DNA from: Spirirestis rafaelensis WJT71-NPBG6 | GTDB lineage: Bacteria; Cyanobacteriota; Cyanobacteriia; Cyanobacteriales; Nostocaceae | DNA length: 64,000 nucleotides | Assembly (NCBI GenBank): GCA_019359015.1 | Contig: JAHHID010000023.1 | Location: 18,606 to 82,605 of the forward strand | Direction: 5' to 3' | Part shown: positions 8,708 to 17,516 of the stretch, piece by piece | How the letters are laid out: each line of letters begins with the position of its first letter | Numbering within the stretch: the stretch's first letter is position 1 | Notes under the pieces: generated by a model | The model's database searches: none | The model's input: only the letters and a program-made list of their open reading frames with translations | Told to the model about the DNA's origin: nothing | Translations under genes and position numbers: made by a program

Positions 8708-9670
8708 TCAGTCCCTCTGCACGATACGCTGCTGAAAAAGCACGACTAAAAGTAAGAAGGCACCGCGGAGTACGAGCTGCCACCAAGGAGTAATGGTTCC
8801 CTCGAGATTTAAAAGGTTGTACATCATTCCCAGCAGAAGGACACCGGCAAGCGTCGGAAACACGGTCCCCTGCCCTCCTGTGAGAAACGTTCCTCCCATG
8901 ACGGTCGCGGCGATAGCATCCGTCTCCCAGCCAAAGGCAGCCACAGGCTGACCCGCTCCTAGACGGCCTGCGAGAACAACACCAGCAAGCCCTGAAAGCA
9001 GACCGCTGAACGTGTAGACCGCGAGCTTCACTCGGCTTGGGTTCACGCCCATGAGCCGGGATGCCTCCTCGTTGTTACCGATAGCGAACATGTGCAAGCC
9101 TAATCGGCTTCTGTGTAGCATAAACCAAGTTGCAAAATATAAGAGCCCAACTATAAGCACGGGTACAGGAACAAAACCAATGAACCCCCTGCCCAGCCAA
9201 ACAAATCCCGATGCTGCGGATGGTACGGCAATGGACTTTTCCTCGGTGATGCTCAACGCCAGCCCGCGTGCAGCGCTCGCAGTGAATAATGTCACAACGA
9301 ACGGCTGGAGGCGCGCGCGAGACACCAGAAGACCATTGACCACACCGAGCAACGTGGTGCTGGCAATGCCGCCGATGATCGCCACGAAGCTTCCTTGAGG
9401 AGCGAGCATTGCTGCGACAACACCGCCTAGAGCAACGAGGGAACCTACGGACAGATCGATTCCCCCGCTCAGGATCACGACAGTCATGCCCAGTGCCACG
9501 ATCGCCAGCATACTGTTCTGTCGCATGATGTTCATGAGATTAAGAGGTGTCAGGAAGGTTTCATAACGAAACGATGCGAAAACAGCCAAACTAAAGAGCA
9601 TGAGCAGCACGCCCTGCGAGGTGAGGAGCTTGGCAAAATGCTTAAGCGCAAGAGACCTTGTGGCAGCCAT
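8708..9670 (-). CDS. yjfF: Sugar ABC transporter permease, YjfF-like
   Basis: 320 aa, BPD_transp_2 family, about eight to ten hydrophobic segments. The signature region GMTVVILSGGIDLSVGSLVAL is typical of ribose/galactofuranose-type permeases. The C-terminal NLEGTITPWWQLVLRGA resembles the end of E. coli YjfF more than RbsC. The start is well fixed: ATG at 9670 is preceded by AAGGAGGT. It is the last gene of the ytfQ-ytfR-ytfT-yjfF order and begins a few bases after the preceding permease stops. The galactofuranose substrate is inference from family likeness. Confidence 0.8.
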   Translation of the reverse strand: MAATRSLALKHFAKLLTSQGVLLMLFSLAVFASFRYETFLTPLNLMNIMRQNSMLAIVALGMTVVILSGGIDLSVGSLVALGGVVAAMLAPQGSFVAIIGGIASTTLLGVVNGLLVSRARLQPFVVTLFTASAARGLALSITEEKSIAVPSAASGFVWLGRGFIGFVPVPVLIVGLLYFATWFMLHRSRLGLHMFAIGNNEEASRLMGVNPSRVKLAVYTFSGLLSGLAGVVLAGRLGAGQPVAAFGWETDAIAATVMGGTFLTGGQGTVFPTLAGVLLLGMMYNLLNLEGTITPWWQLVLRGAFLLLVVLFQQRIVQRD

Positions 9671-9676
9671 GACGCG

Positions 9677-10624
9677 TTAGACCTCCTTAGGACGCTGCAA
9701 GAAAATAGCGAAAAGAATGATTACGGATTTCAAAACCAATGACCAGGTAAACGGAATCAGGAGCATGTTGAAACTTGTAGAGATCACCTGCATAAGCAAG
9801 GCTCCTACAACAGTACCGAGGACATTTGCACGGCCACCGGAGAAGGGCGTGCCGCCAACAACAACGGCCGCGATCGCATCAAATTCCGCGTTGACACCAA
9901 CCTTGCTCGGATCGCCCATGCCAAATCTCGCTGTCTCGACCAGTCCGGCAAATCCGGCAAGCAGGGCGCTAATTATATAAACTATATATTTCACACGCTC
10001 CGCACGGATACCCGCAAGCCTTGCGGCTTCCTCGTTGCCGCCAACTGCAACGATATGATGCCCAAAAAGCGTAGAGCGGATACAGAAGAAAGCTCCCGCA
10101 ATTACTACTGCCGCAATCACAACCTGAATTGGTATAGAACCGAGATAGCCCTTTCCCAGCGCTTCAAATGTAGGATGGACGAAGGGAACGAGCTTACCGT
10201 CCCCGACAACCTGAGCAATCCCACGCCATAAGATGAGAGCCGCCAAGGTGGTGATCAGGGCATCAAGTTTCAGACGTGAGATGAGAAAGCCATTGATCAG
10301 ACCAACCAACAGAGCAGCGCTCAAACCGAACAAGATGGCAACAGTCATCCCATACTTAATCAGCAATGCCACAATGACTGAAACCAATGCCATAGTAGAG
10401 CCAACCGTGAGGTCGATGCCACGCGAGGCAATAACAAAGGTCATCCCAACGGCAATCAACATTGTGGTGGATACTTGGAGCAACATATTCAAGGTGTTGC
10501 TAACTGTAGCGAAACGTGGAGTGAAGACGGCGTTCGCAACATAGAGAATTAGCAGTGCCGCAAATGCACCGAAGTTTGGGTTCCACAGGGTTCCCCAACC
10601 CAGATCATGCTTCTTGCTCTTCAT
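9677..10624 (-). CDS. ytfT: Sugar ABC transporter permease, YtfT-like
   Basis: 315 aa from ATG 10624. The frame stays open to 10678, which would overlap ytfR more. Multi-spanning BPD_transp_2 permease with GMTFVIASRGIDLTVGSTMAL, the EAA-like cytoplasmic loop AVGGNEEAARLAGI, and AVVVGGTPFSGGRANVLG. It pairs with the YjfF-like permease to make a heterodimeric channel, as in the E. coli Ytf system. The start overlaps the end of the ATPase gene, so the operon is tightly coupled. Note IASRGIDL instead of the more usual GGIDL in the signature loop. Confidence 0.78.
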   Translation of the reverse strand: MKSKKHDLGWGTLWNPNFGAFAALLILYVANAVFTPRFATVSNTLNMLLQVSTTMLIAVGMTFVIASRGIDLTVGSTMALVSVIVALLIKYGMTVAILFGLSAALLVGLINGFLISRLKLDALITTLAALILWRGIAQVVGDGKLVPFVHPTFEALGKGYLGSIPIQVVIAAVVIAGAFFCIRSTLFGHHIVAVGGNEEAARLAGIRAERVKYIVYIISALLAGFAGLVETARFGMGDPSKVGVNAEFDAIAAVVVGGTPFSGGRANVLGTVVGALLMQVISTSFNMLLIPFTWSLVLKSVIILFAIFLQRPKEV

Positions 10625-12251
10625 TTGGGTTTTGCTCTGTTTCAGATTGTCCACCGACGGCTTCTTTACGATCTGCACCTTCCGCCATTGCGTGCAGAAT
10701 TGCCTTTATATTCTTCTGCTCGCCGCTGAGTTCCGCAATTGACTGCCCGTCACGCAGAACGACGACACGTTGCGAGCCTTCAACTAGCTCTTCCACTTCC
10801 GATGAAATCATCAGAACTCCCAGCCCTTGCTTTGCTAGTTCGGCGATCAGCCGCTGGATCTCGCGCTTTGCACCAACGTCAATACCGCGAGTCGGCTCAT
10901 CGAGGAGAAGAAGTTTTGTATTCTTGCACAGCCATCGCGCCAGAAGAACCTTCTGCTGATTGCCGCCCGATAGTTCGTGGATCTTCTGCTCGGCGCTGGC
11001 TGCCTTGATATCAAGACGCTGCATGAAACGCTCGACAAGCTCGTTCTGTCGTTTTTTTGAAACGATGCCCCATTGCGTAAGGTTTGGTAGTGCAGCAAGC
11101 GTGAGGTTTTCGCGCACCGAAAGCTCAGGGATGATGCCGTCCGCCTTGCGATCCTCTGAAAGGAAAGCTATCCCAGCGTCGATCGCATCATGAGGATCGC
11201 GCAGCGATAAAAGACTGCCTTCGAGTTTTACGCTTCCACCCTCAAGTGGTTCAGCCCCGAACAAGGCACGTACCGTTTCACTACGACCAGAGCCGAGCAA
11301 ACCCGCAAGCCCGACGATTTCGCCATGCCGCATTTCAATGGAAACACCATTGAGCCGTTTTTTATATTTGAGAGCTTCCGCCTGGAGCAGCACTGGCTGA
11401 CCTAGCGTGTTTTGGGGCTGTCCTGCGAACGCCGTGACTCCTTTACTCACCTCTTCAGGCTGGCGACCTAGCATAAAACAAACGAGTTCCAGACGAGTGA
11501 GCGTGGAGAGCGATCGCGTCACAATGTTGCGCCCATCACGTAGTACCGTCACGCGATCGCACACGGCGTAAAGTTCTTCAAAACGGTGACTGACGTAGAC
11601 GATGGATGTCCCTTCCGACTTTAGCCGACGCATGACATCAAAAAGAACAGAGACTTCAGTTTCCGTCAGCGAGCTAGTGGGTTCATCGAGGATAAGCACC
11701 CGCGCACCAAAGGATATGGCTCGCGCGATCGCCACCATCTGGCGATGGGCAATATTCAGCGAACCAACCACTGAGCGTGGGTCCATATGCAACCCCAGAC
11801 GCTCCAGAATCTCAGATGCCCCCGTGTTCATGGCTCGTCTATCGATGATGCCGAAGCGATGCGGCTCCCTGCCAAGAAAAATATTCTCGGCAACAGTTCG
11901 GAAACCTACAAGCTGGATCTCCTGGTAGACGGCTACAATGCCTGCCGCCTGCGCTTCGGTCGGGTTCTGGAATGCAACGCTGTGAGTCCAGCCCCCGTCT
12001 TGGCGGTCTCCGTCACGATGGGGGACTGGCGAACCCGAAGGGTTCTGGTCGTACTCTATAACACCTGAGTCCCGTCGATAAGCCCCCGTCATGATCTTGA
12101 TGAGCGTCGATTTGCCAGCGCCATTTTCTCCGACCAGCGCATGAATCTCGCCTGCCTTCAGTTCAAAATCCACCCCCCAGAGCGCTGGCACGCCGGAAAA
12201 ACTTTTTTTTATGCCCTTCATGGACAGGACAGTTCGAGTCGCCTGATTCAT
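10605..12251 (-). CDS. ytfR: Sugar ABC transporter ATP-binding protein, YtfR/RbsA-like, with in-frame repeat insertion
   Basis: 548 aa with two ABC domains. NBD1 has Walker A GENGAGKST and Walker B VLILDEPTSS with the degenerate signature LNIAHRQM that is usual in this family. NBD2 has the degenerate P-loop GLLGSGRSET, a canonical LSGGNQQK signature and LLLLDEPTRGID. Family members are about 500 aa. The excess is partly residues 69-91 (GSPVPHRDGDRQDGGW and flanks), which sit between the first beta-strands and the NPTEAQAAGI block and correspond to a dispersed DNA repeat at 11979-12047. The C-terminal tail is long and polar. It energises the YtfT/YjfF pair. Whether the insertion is tolerated is not known. 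Confidence 0.82.
   Translation of the reverse strand: MNQATRTVLSMKGIKKSFSGVPALWGVDFELKAGEIHALVGENGAGKSTLIKIMTGAYRRDSGVIEYDQNPSGSPVPHRDGDRQDGGWTHSVAFQNPTEAQAAGIVAVYQEIQLVGFRTVAENIFLGREPHRFGIIDRRAMNTGASEILERLGLHMDPRSVVGSLNIAHRQMVAIARAISFGARVLILDEPTSSLTETEVSVLFDVMRRLKSEGTSIVYVSHRFEELYAVCDRVTVLRDGRNIVTRSLSTLTRLELVCFMLGRQPEEVSKGVTAFAGQPQNTLGQPVLLQAEALKYKKRLNGVSIEMRHGEIVGLAGLLGSGRSETVRALFGAEPLEGGSVKLEGSLLSLRDPHDAIDAGIAFLSEDRKADGIIPELSVRENLTLAALPNLTQWGIVSKKRQNELVERFMQRLDIKAASAEQKIHELSGGNQQKVLLARWLCKNTKLLLLDEPTRGIDVGAKREIQRLIAELAKQGLGVLMISSEVEELVEGSQRVVVLRDGQSIAELSGEQKNIKAILHAMAEGADRKEAVGGQSETEQNPNEEQEA
11979..12047. repeat. Small dispersed repeat inserted in-frame in ytfR
   Basis: About 69 bases (23 codons) that interrupt the normal ATPase sequence. 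The core ggcgaacccgaagggttctgg together with gtctccgtcacgatgggg resembles the intergenic repeat at 36413-36470 (gacggagacct, gtgaaccccgaagggg). The insertion keeps the frame. Its exact borders are uncertain by a few bases. Confidence 0.6.
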
Positions 12252-12386
12252 CGGCTTTACCTAGTTTTTGTCTTCATTGCCGATAGTGGAGATCTTTCAC
12301 TCCGCACCATAGTAATCTTTTTTGTCTTTCGTGGAAGCTCAGGATAGTTCCAGGTTATCTTTTTTCTATTTTAGGCTGAGAACTAC

Positions 12387-13343
12387 TTAGTACGCTTCAT
12401 CTACAAAATCCTTGGCGTTGGTCACGTCGAAGAGTCTGTCCTTGAGAATGATTCTAGGAGGAATTTTCTTGCCAGCAAAATACTCTTCCATCGTGGCGAA
12501 AACAAGTGGGCCAAAACGCGGGTTCGACTCGACACTCACGCCAAGCTCACCACGGATAATCGCCTCAAGCGCGGCTTTCTGACCATCAATTGAACCGACT
12601 ATTACATCCTTGCCAGGTTTCATACCTGCGGATTTGAGAGCCTGGATAGCACCTAATGCCATTTCGTCGTTGTGAGCATACACTGCGGTGATGTCGGAAC
12701 CCTTGGCTTGGATGATGTTTTCCATGACGCGCTGGGCCGCAGCTCGCGAAAAATCCGCCGTCTGCGTGGCGATGATCTTCATGTTGGGATAACTGCCGAT
12801 AGCGTCACGAAACCCCTTAGCCCGATCAATTGCTACCGATGAACCCGCTGTTCCGGTGAGTTCCACGATGGATGCCTTGCCGTCGGTCGCATGGGCTAGC
12901 CATTCGCCAACGCGGCGGCCTTGGGCGATAAAATCCGACCCAAGAAAGCTGACGAAATGTTCGCCTGGTCTTCCCGCCGCTTCACGGTCAATGAGAAAAA
13001 TCGGTATTTTTGCCGCTCTCGCTGCTTCGAGGGCGGGCGTGAGACCCTCATACTCACGTGGTGCAAGAAATATGACATCAACTTGCCGTGCGATTAGATC
13101 CTCAATGTCGGCAAATTGCTTCGATGTCTGCCCCTGGGCATCCGTCATCAGAAAATCATAAGTTTTCTTACGCTTGGCAGACTCCTCCTTAATGCTGTTG
13201 GTTTCGGCAATGCGCCAGGGGCCGATGTTCTCCGTCTGCGAAAATCCGACAATTTTTTTCGTTTTCTCGCGCATACAGCCAGATAGCGAGAAAGCCGCAA
13301 CAGTAATCACAACATAGGCGCTAAATACCAGGAACTTTGGCAT
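12387..13343 (-). CDS. ytfQ: Sugar ABC transporter substrate-binding lipoprotein, YtfQ-like
   Basis: 318 aa from ATG 13343. The frame is open to 13433, but this Met starts a clean lipoprotein signal (MPKFLVFSAYVV, then lipobox LSGC). The mature protein is a periplasmic-binding-protein type 1 fold closely following E. coli YtfQ: VGFSQ, WRIAETNS, VDVIFLAP, IFLIDREAAG, VELTGTAGSSVAIDRAKGF, YAHNDEMALGAIQALK and GSIDG. In E. coli this protein binds galactofuranose. It is the first gene of the operon, about 135 bases before ytfR. Base composition is richer in GC than the flanking chromosome. Confidence 0.82.
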   Translation of the reverse strand: MPKFLVFSAYVVITVAAFSLSGCMREKTKKIVGFSQTENIGPWRIAETNSIKEESAKRKKTYDFLMTDAQGQTSKQFADIEDLIARQVDVIFLAPREYEGLTPALEAARAAKIPIFLIDREAAGRPGEHFVSFLGSDFIAQGRRVGEWLAHATDGKASIVELTGTAGSSVAIDRAKGFRDAIGSYPNMKIIATQTADFSRAAAQRVMENIIQAKGSDITAVYAHNDEMALGAIQALKSAGMKPGKDVIVGSIDGQKAALEAIIRGELGVSVESNPRFGPLVFATMEEYFAGKKIPPRIILKDRLFDVTNAKDFVDEAY

Positions 13344-13561
13344 ATAGGCTCGGATACCTGAGCATCCAAAACAGGTTTCATTCTTCATAACCCCGTCATG
13401 TCTGAACGCTACATTGAGCTTATCTCGAAACAAAGACTATTTCGACTCGTCGAAATACTTCACAAGAATTCTGTGGGAAGGGTGACTATCCCTCTTCTGT
13501 CACTCTCCTTAGATAAAAAGATGTAACCCTTACCAGGCAAGAGTTTTAGTCTAATACCAAT

Positions 13562-14110
13562 TTAATATAAAGCTGCATAGAATAGAGCTTCCAAGATAAA
13601 GTTATAAGAAGAGACAGACATTACTTGCTCAAATGTAAGTTGGTTGAATATTTCTTGGATGCGATGCCTACGGCGGGCTACGCCTACGCTTAAAGCTTGT
13701 AAAGAAGAAAACAGTTCATTTTTAAGTGGTTTTTTGAGGAGCTGCCAAAGCCTCTCGATAGGGTTGAGTTCGGGAGAATGGGGTGGTTGAAGCAGAGGAA
13801 TAATATTCTCCGGCCAACGAATTGCTCCCACTGGTATGAGCGCTCGCTTGGTCAATCTGTAAAATGGCATAATGCGAGCCTAATTGTTGAGATAGCCAGT
13901 CCAAAAACTGTTGAAAATACTCGTCGTTGAGTTTGGGGTATTCGTGCTGGAAATGCTTTCCTGTCAAGGGTTCAATTGCATCATAAATCCAAAAATTTTC
14001 CCGTTGCCATTTTACCTCAACAGTGGGTTTGACTCCGGAAGTTGTAATCACTTTTCCTGTGAGAGTTTTTAGCTGAAACAGCAATGGGAGCAACGCGATT
14101 TGGTGAGGTT
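13562..14110 (-). pseudogene. IS630-type transposase, frameshifted (copy B)
   Basis: DDE-superfamily transposase remnant in two frames. The 5' piece has LKTLTGKVITTSGVKPTVE, EHEYPKLND-like and QIDQASAHTS. After a frame break near 13860 the 3' piece has WPENIIPLLQPPHSPELNP, IERLWQLLKK and the same C-terminus as copy A. The catalytic block PPHSPELNPIE carries the final acidic residue. Residues SVGVARRRHR at 13661-13690 are encoded by an inserted dispersed repeat shared with copy A. The N-terminal part is lost at about 14.1 kb, where a different repeat begins. The element end is at about 13552 (ctaataccaatttaa). Confidence 0.85.
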
Positions 14111-14137
14111 GGATAAAAAACGTGCGATCGCTAAAAA
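14086..14137. repeat. 52-bp HIP1-containing repeat, copy 1 of 3
   Basis: gggagcaacgcgatttggtg through gtgcgatcgctaaaaa. The same segment recurs at 17517-17568 in the same orientation and at 14890-14941 inverted. Copies 1 and 3 also share weak similarity further out, including a gagatatctca palindrome about 70 bases downstream and agctatttgacgatta after that. It may be an element end or a transposase segment reused in several elements. Confidence 0.8.
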
Positions 14138-14333
14138 CCACATTTAAGTACAACGTAATTTTATTAACTGAATAAATACTGAATTGCCTGAGAATTAGTC
14201 TTGATGAGATATCTCACAAAGATTACTAGCAAGCTATTTGACGATTATTAAAAAACATCCGCAACAAACTCACATTACTTAGTATGAATTAGAACGTTTA
14301 ATTAATTTAGACGGAATTAAGGTATAAAATTCA

Positions 14334-14740
14334 TCAAGCTGTTCTAGGCTTGACAAACGAATTAAAGATAGAATCGCAAAAATTGTCCCAGCTTCCAGCT
14401 ATCCATTGACACCGAAGATGTAGCATAATTTCAGCATTATTTTTTAACCAAAACTTACTGTTTCCTTTCATTCTTAAATTGACAACTTGGCGGATTAAAC
14501 TTTCAACAGCTCCGCTACCAAGAGGGAGCTTTTTAGATGCAACATTCTCCTGCTAAAATTAATGCAGATTCCCTAATTTCTCCCTCACGTAATTTTAAAA
14601 GTATTCCATCAAATTCCGAAATATTGGTTAATTCTAAAAGTTTGGTAACTTTTTCTGGGAAGTGTGATAATGATTTGCTTAAATCCAAGGTAGAATATAT
14701 GTTATTTTTCATTCAGTGTAGGCATTCCCTGTTTTGATGT
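14334..14740 (-). pseudogene. ISKra4-type transposase relic
   Basis: Conceptual translation of the minus strand gives KKLPLGSGAVESLIRQVVN, LRMKGNSKFWLKNNAE and IMLHLRCQWIAGSWD before stop codons at 14331-14336. This is the conserved C-terminus of ISKra4-family transposases. Upstream, in another frame, a segment with LSHFPEKVTKLLELTNISE and REGEIRESALILAGECC may be the preceding part. Frameshifts and missing N-terminus make it a pseudogene. Confidence 0.65.
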
Positions 14741-14889
14741 CAGATATCAAAACCTTTACTATTCGGGAATCCTACCTTTTTTTGTCCCAAAAAAACAAGT
14801 CATCTTCATATCCTAAAATTGTCAGCAAATTTAAAATAGTATTAATACTTAAGAACTTGTAATAAATATCCTATTTATACTGAAATAAG

Positions 14890-14941
14890 TTTTTAGCGAT
14901 CGCACGTTTTTTATCCGACCTCACCAAATCGCGTTGCTCCC
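14890..14941. repeat. 52-bp HIP1-containing repeat, copy 2 (inverted)
   Basis: Inverted copy of the segment at 14086-14137 with one or two mismatches. Together the two inverted copies bracket the ISKra4 relic. Confidence 0.8.
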
Positions 14942-15069
14942 TATTGAGAAAGGCTTACCAACAAAAAATTGAATTACTCAAATTATTTACTTTTAGAACT
15001 CAAATAAACTCGGCTTTCTCTTAACACATTAATATTGATTTTTGTCAATATCTGCTGAACCTTTTTTAG

Positions 15070-15209
15070 ATGCGTTTGCCCTGGAAGAAAAGCGACCTTT
15101 GGGTATACCTACAATGAAAGACCGAGCCTTGCAAGCGCTTGTCAAAATGGCATTAGAGCCAGAATGGGAAGCACGATTTGAACCTAACTCATACGGGTTC
15201 AGACCAGGA
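15070..15209 (+). pseudogene. Group II intron reverse transcriptase, N-terminal fragment
   Basis: About 46 codons matching the first RT blocks of intron-encoded proteins: EKRPLGIPTMKDRALQALVK, EPEWEARFEPNSYGFRPG. The frame is cut exactly after RPG, where a new intron 5' end (GTGCG) begins at 15210. The start of the gene and the host intron's 5' region are missing, replaced upstream by IS debris. Confidence 0.75.
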
Positions 15210-16660
15210 GTGCGATTCGTTGGGTAGAAACTAACCCTGAAAAGTGTGGAGGATTACCCGCAAAGTTACTTAGTAGCTCTGACAATTTGATAGTCATATG
15301 GGTGAGGTTTCAAACCAAGTCCCATCCTCCAGGTGCAGGAGTGAAAGCACACAGAGCGCAGTCTCGAACTGTGTCCCCCAAGGTAGCGACTAGCCATCAA
15401 TCCTTGAAGCGGGGGTGAAAGGTGTTAAATACTGGAAGCCTAATCTGGTATACATCAAGCAAGAGTTTATGAGTAGGAATACAAAGGTATGTTTGAACCA
15501 TCGTCAGGAAATAACCAGCGCAATCAGGCTGTGACGCTGGGAGTCCCAAAAGGGCAAGGATAAAGGGGAGTTGGCAAGGACCTGGGTGACCAACAAGCAC
15601 TTCCTCTAAACCCGGTGGATAGTACCGCTCTAAAAACTCGAACAATGACTATCAGAAACGAAGTAACCTCTCGTATGTTCTCAGTCTTCAATGATTGAGT
15701 AGGTGCTAACTAATACTACGAGATATGAAGGGCAAAAACCAGGGTTTGATTTCCTTGGGTTTAATATACGTCAATTCCCCAAAGGAAAACACCATACAGG
15801 TAAAAATACCAAAGGGGAAAAACTAGGCTTTAAAACCATCATCACCCCAAATCAAGAAAAAGTTAAGGCACATTATGACCATTTAGCTCATGTAATTGAT
15901 GCTCATAAAGCAGCACCGCAAGCGGCGCTCATTAAACAACTAAACCCGATTATTCGGGGTTGGGCTAATTACTTTGCTACTGTCATAAGCAAGGAAATCT
16001 ATGCATTTTTAGATAACCTGGTTTACCTAAAACTTGTTTCTTGGGCAAAATTCCGCCACCCTAAAAAATCATGTATGTGGGTGTCAAAGAAATATTGGCA
16101 ATCCATAGGCGGGGATAACTGGGTATTCGCAACCAAGAAGGAGGGAGAAACACCCCTTCGGTTACTAAACCATGCCGACACCCCAATAGTGCGTCATGTA
16201 AAAGTTAAGGGTGAATCGTCTCCATACGACGGCAACCTAGTTTACTGGAGTTCAAGGATGGGTAATAACCCAGAAATGCCTAAAAGAGTGGCAACACTCC
16301 TGAAAAAGCAAAAAGGGAAATGTACCCACTGCGGATTGTTCTTCCGAGAAGATGATGTGATGGAAGTTGACCATATCATCCCGAAATCAAAAGGTGGAAA
16401 GGATGAGTATAAAAATTGGCAACTTCTACACAGACATTGCCACGACACAAAGACTGCCAGCGATGGTAGTCCTGGTAAAAAATCTGGCTGTAACAGTGCC
16501 AAGCCTAAGCCCACCAAAATACTTGAAAAAGTCACGGATAAATGGGTAATGAGGTATGCATGACAAGCACCAAATCATTGAGGAGCCGTAGCCGTGTGAG
16601 GCGAAAGTTTCATGCACGGTTTTGAAGACCAGCGGGGTTGGTGACAACCTCGCTGAGTTT
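15210..16660 (+). mobile_element. Group II intron, internally deleted (intron B), with 5' end in an RT gene and 3' end in tnpB
   Basis: The 5' terminus gtgcgattcgttgggtagaa and the following domain I sequence (to about 15700) match the long cyanobacterial group II introns. Next comes the C-terminal half of an intron-encoded protein, then a domain V hairpin at 16590-16621 (agccgtgtgaggcgaaagtt...) and a domain VI hairpin at 16631-16654. The left flank is an RT gene fragment and the right flank is tnpB, so the two ends do not share one target gene. It is probably a recombination product of two introns. Confidence 0.7.
15703..16563 (+). pseudogene. Group II intron-encoded protein, C-terminal half (maturase and HNH endonuclease)
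   Basis: 286 aa. It starts in the thumb region (KPGFDFLGFNIRQFPKGKHH), continues with the maturase domain (KQLNPIIRGWANYFA) and ends with an HNH nuclease (CTHCGLFFREDDVMEVDHII, PKSKGGKDEYKN, LLHRHCH). The RT catalytic core is deleted between 15700 and domain I. It is clearly related to the IEP fragment of intron A but diverged in many positions, so the two are separate insertions. It is followed at once by domains V and VI. Confidence 0.85.
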
Positions 16661-17281
16661 AATCACTTCGCCGTGACTAGTGATGGTTCTAAATTTGATA
16701 ATCCGAGAATACTCAACAAACACGAAAAGAACTTAAAGCTCAAGCAGCAACAACTTTCTAGAAAACAGAAAGGCTCTAATAACCGAATCAAGTCTAGAAA
16801 AAAAGTTGCTAGAGTTCACAGAAAAATTACTAACTGTCGAGAAGATTTTCTACACAAGCTATCTCGTAGGATAGTTAACGAAAACCAAGTAATTGTGGTA
16901 GAAAATCTCAACGTTAAAGGCATGATGCAAAACCATTGTCTAGCTAAATCTATCCAGAGCGTTAGCTGGGGGATGTTTTGCACAATGCTTAAATACAAAG
17001 CAGAGATGGAAGGAAAGATTTATCAAGAAGTAGATAGGTTTTTCCCTAGTTCAAAAACCTGTCATGTCTGTCTTAATCAAGTTGGAAGTTTACCACTGGA
17101 TGTAAGAAGTTGGACTTGTGAGCATTGTCACACAAAGCATGACAGGGACATTAACGCAAGCATTAACATAAAGGATGAAGGGCTACGAATTTTGACACGC
17201 CAGTCGCCTACTGTCGGGAAACCCGCCCAGGCGAAAGCGGCTCCTCTGGAACGGGGGATAAAGCCTGTCGCCCAGATGTAA
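16655..17281 (+). pseudogene. tnpB: TnpB-family (IS200/IS605) protein, 5'-truncated by group II intron
   Basis: About 208 aa of TnpB, the RNA-guided nuclease of IS200/IS605 elements. It begins inside the RuvC-I region (NHFAVTSDGSKFDNPR) but without the catalytic Asp. It then shows the arginine-rich KLKQQQLSRKQKGSNN block, RuvC-II Glu in VIVVENLNVKGM, the zinc ribbon CHVC...CEHC, and RuvC-III Asp in HDRDINASINI. The intron 3' end sits exactly at the start of the homology. No N-terminal half was found upstream. The region 17282-17400 could hold the element's right end and the guide-RNA scaffold, but I could not define it. Confidence 0.8.
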
Positions 17282-17516
17282 GTCGCAGTAGTAGAGGACG
17301 CAAGAAATCTACTACTGTGCTTTCTGTTGGACAGGAAGCCGGAGAGTGTACACGAAGTGTCACTGTAGGTAGTTCACTCCCACCCTGGTTTCATCCTGAC
17401 ATAGGTAGTGGACGCACTTGCCTTGTGCCAGAAGTTTTTCCAGACTTAGCACAATCAGACCAAGTTTTTTTTAAATTGTTCAGATATCAGTTCTTCATCC
17501 TGCTTATAGCTTTGGG
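17282..17516. other. Possible right end of IS605-type element, no gene
   Basis: Directly follows tnpB. It contains an imperfect hairpin (agtagtagaggacgc / ctactact) and a segment with gtgtacacgaagtgtcac. In intact IS605-family elements the guide RNA overlaps the tnpB 3' end, so part of this may be its scaffold. This is inference only. Confidence 0.3.

Larger units (their letters stand above)
7029..13561. mobile_element. Candidate composite-transposon-like island flanked by inverted IS630 ends
   Basis: Two copies of the same IS630-type 3' end face inward, copy A on plus ending at about 7190 and copy B on minus ending at about 13552. The 6.4 kb between them holds a truncated ORF, a damaged group II intron and a four-gene sugar ABC operon that is visibly GC-richer than the neighbours. 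That layout suggests joint acquisition or movement. Copy A is badly truncated, so the unit is unlikely to be mobile now. The origin as a composite transposon is inference. Confidence 0.4.

Noticed and set aside
9717..13161. Many plus-strand open frames opposite the sugar ABC operon
   Set aside because: They are antisense shadows caused by the higher GC; the minus-strand genes are complete and overlap as an operon.
15397..15645. 82-codon minus-strand frame within intron B
   Set aside because: It lies in the conserved domain I RNA of the group II intron, which explains the sequence.
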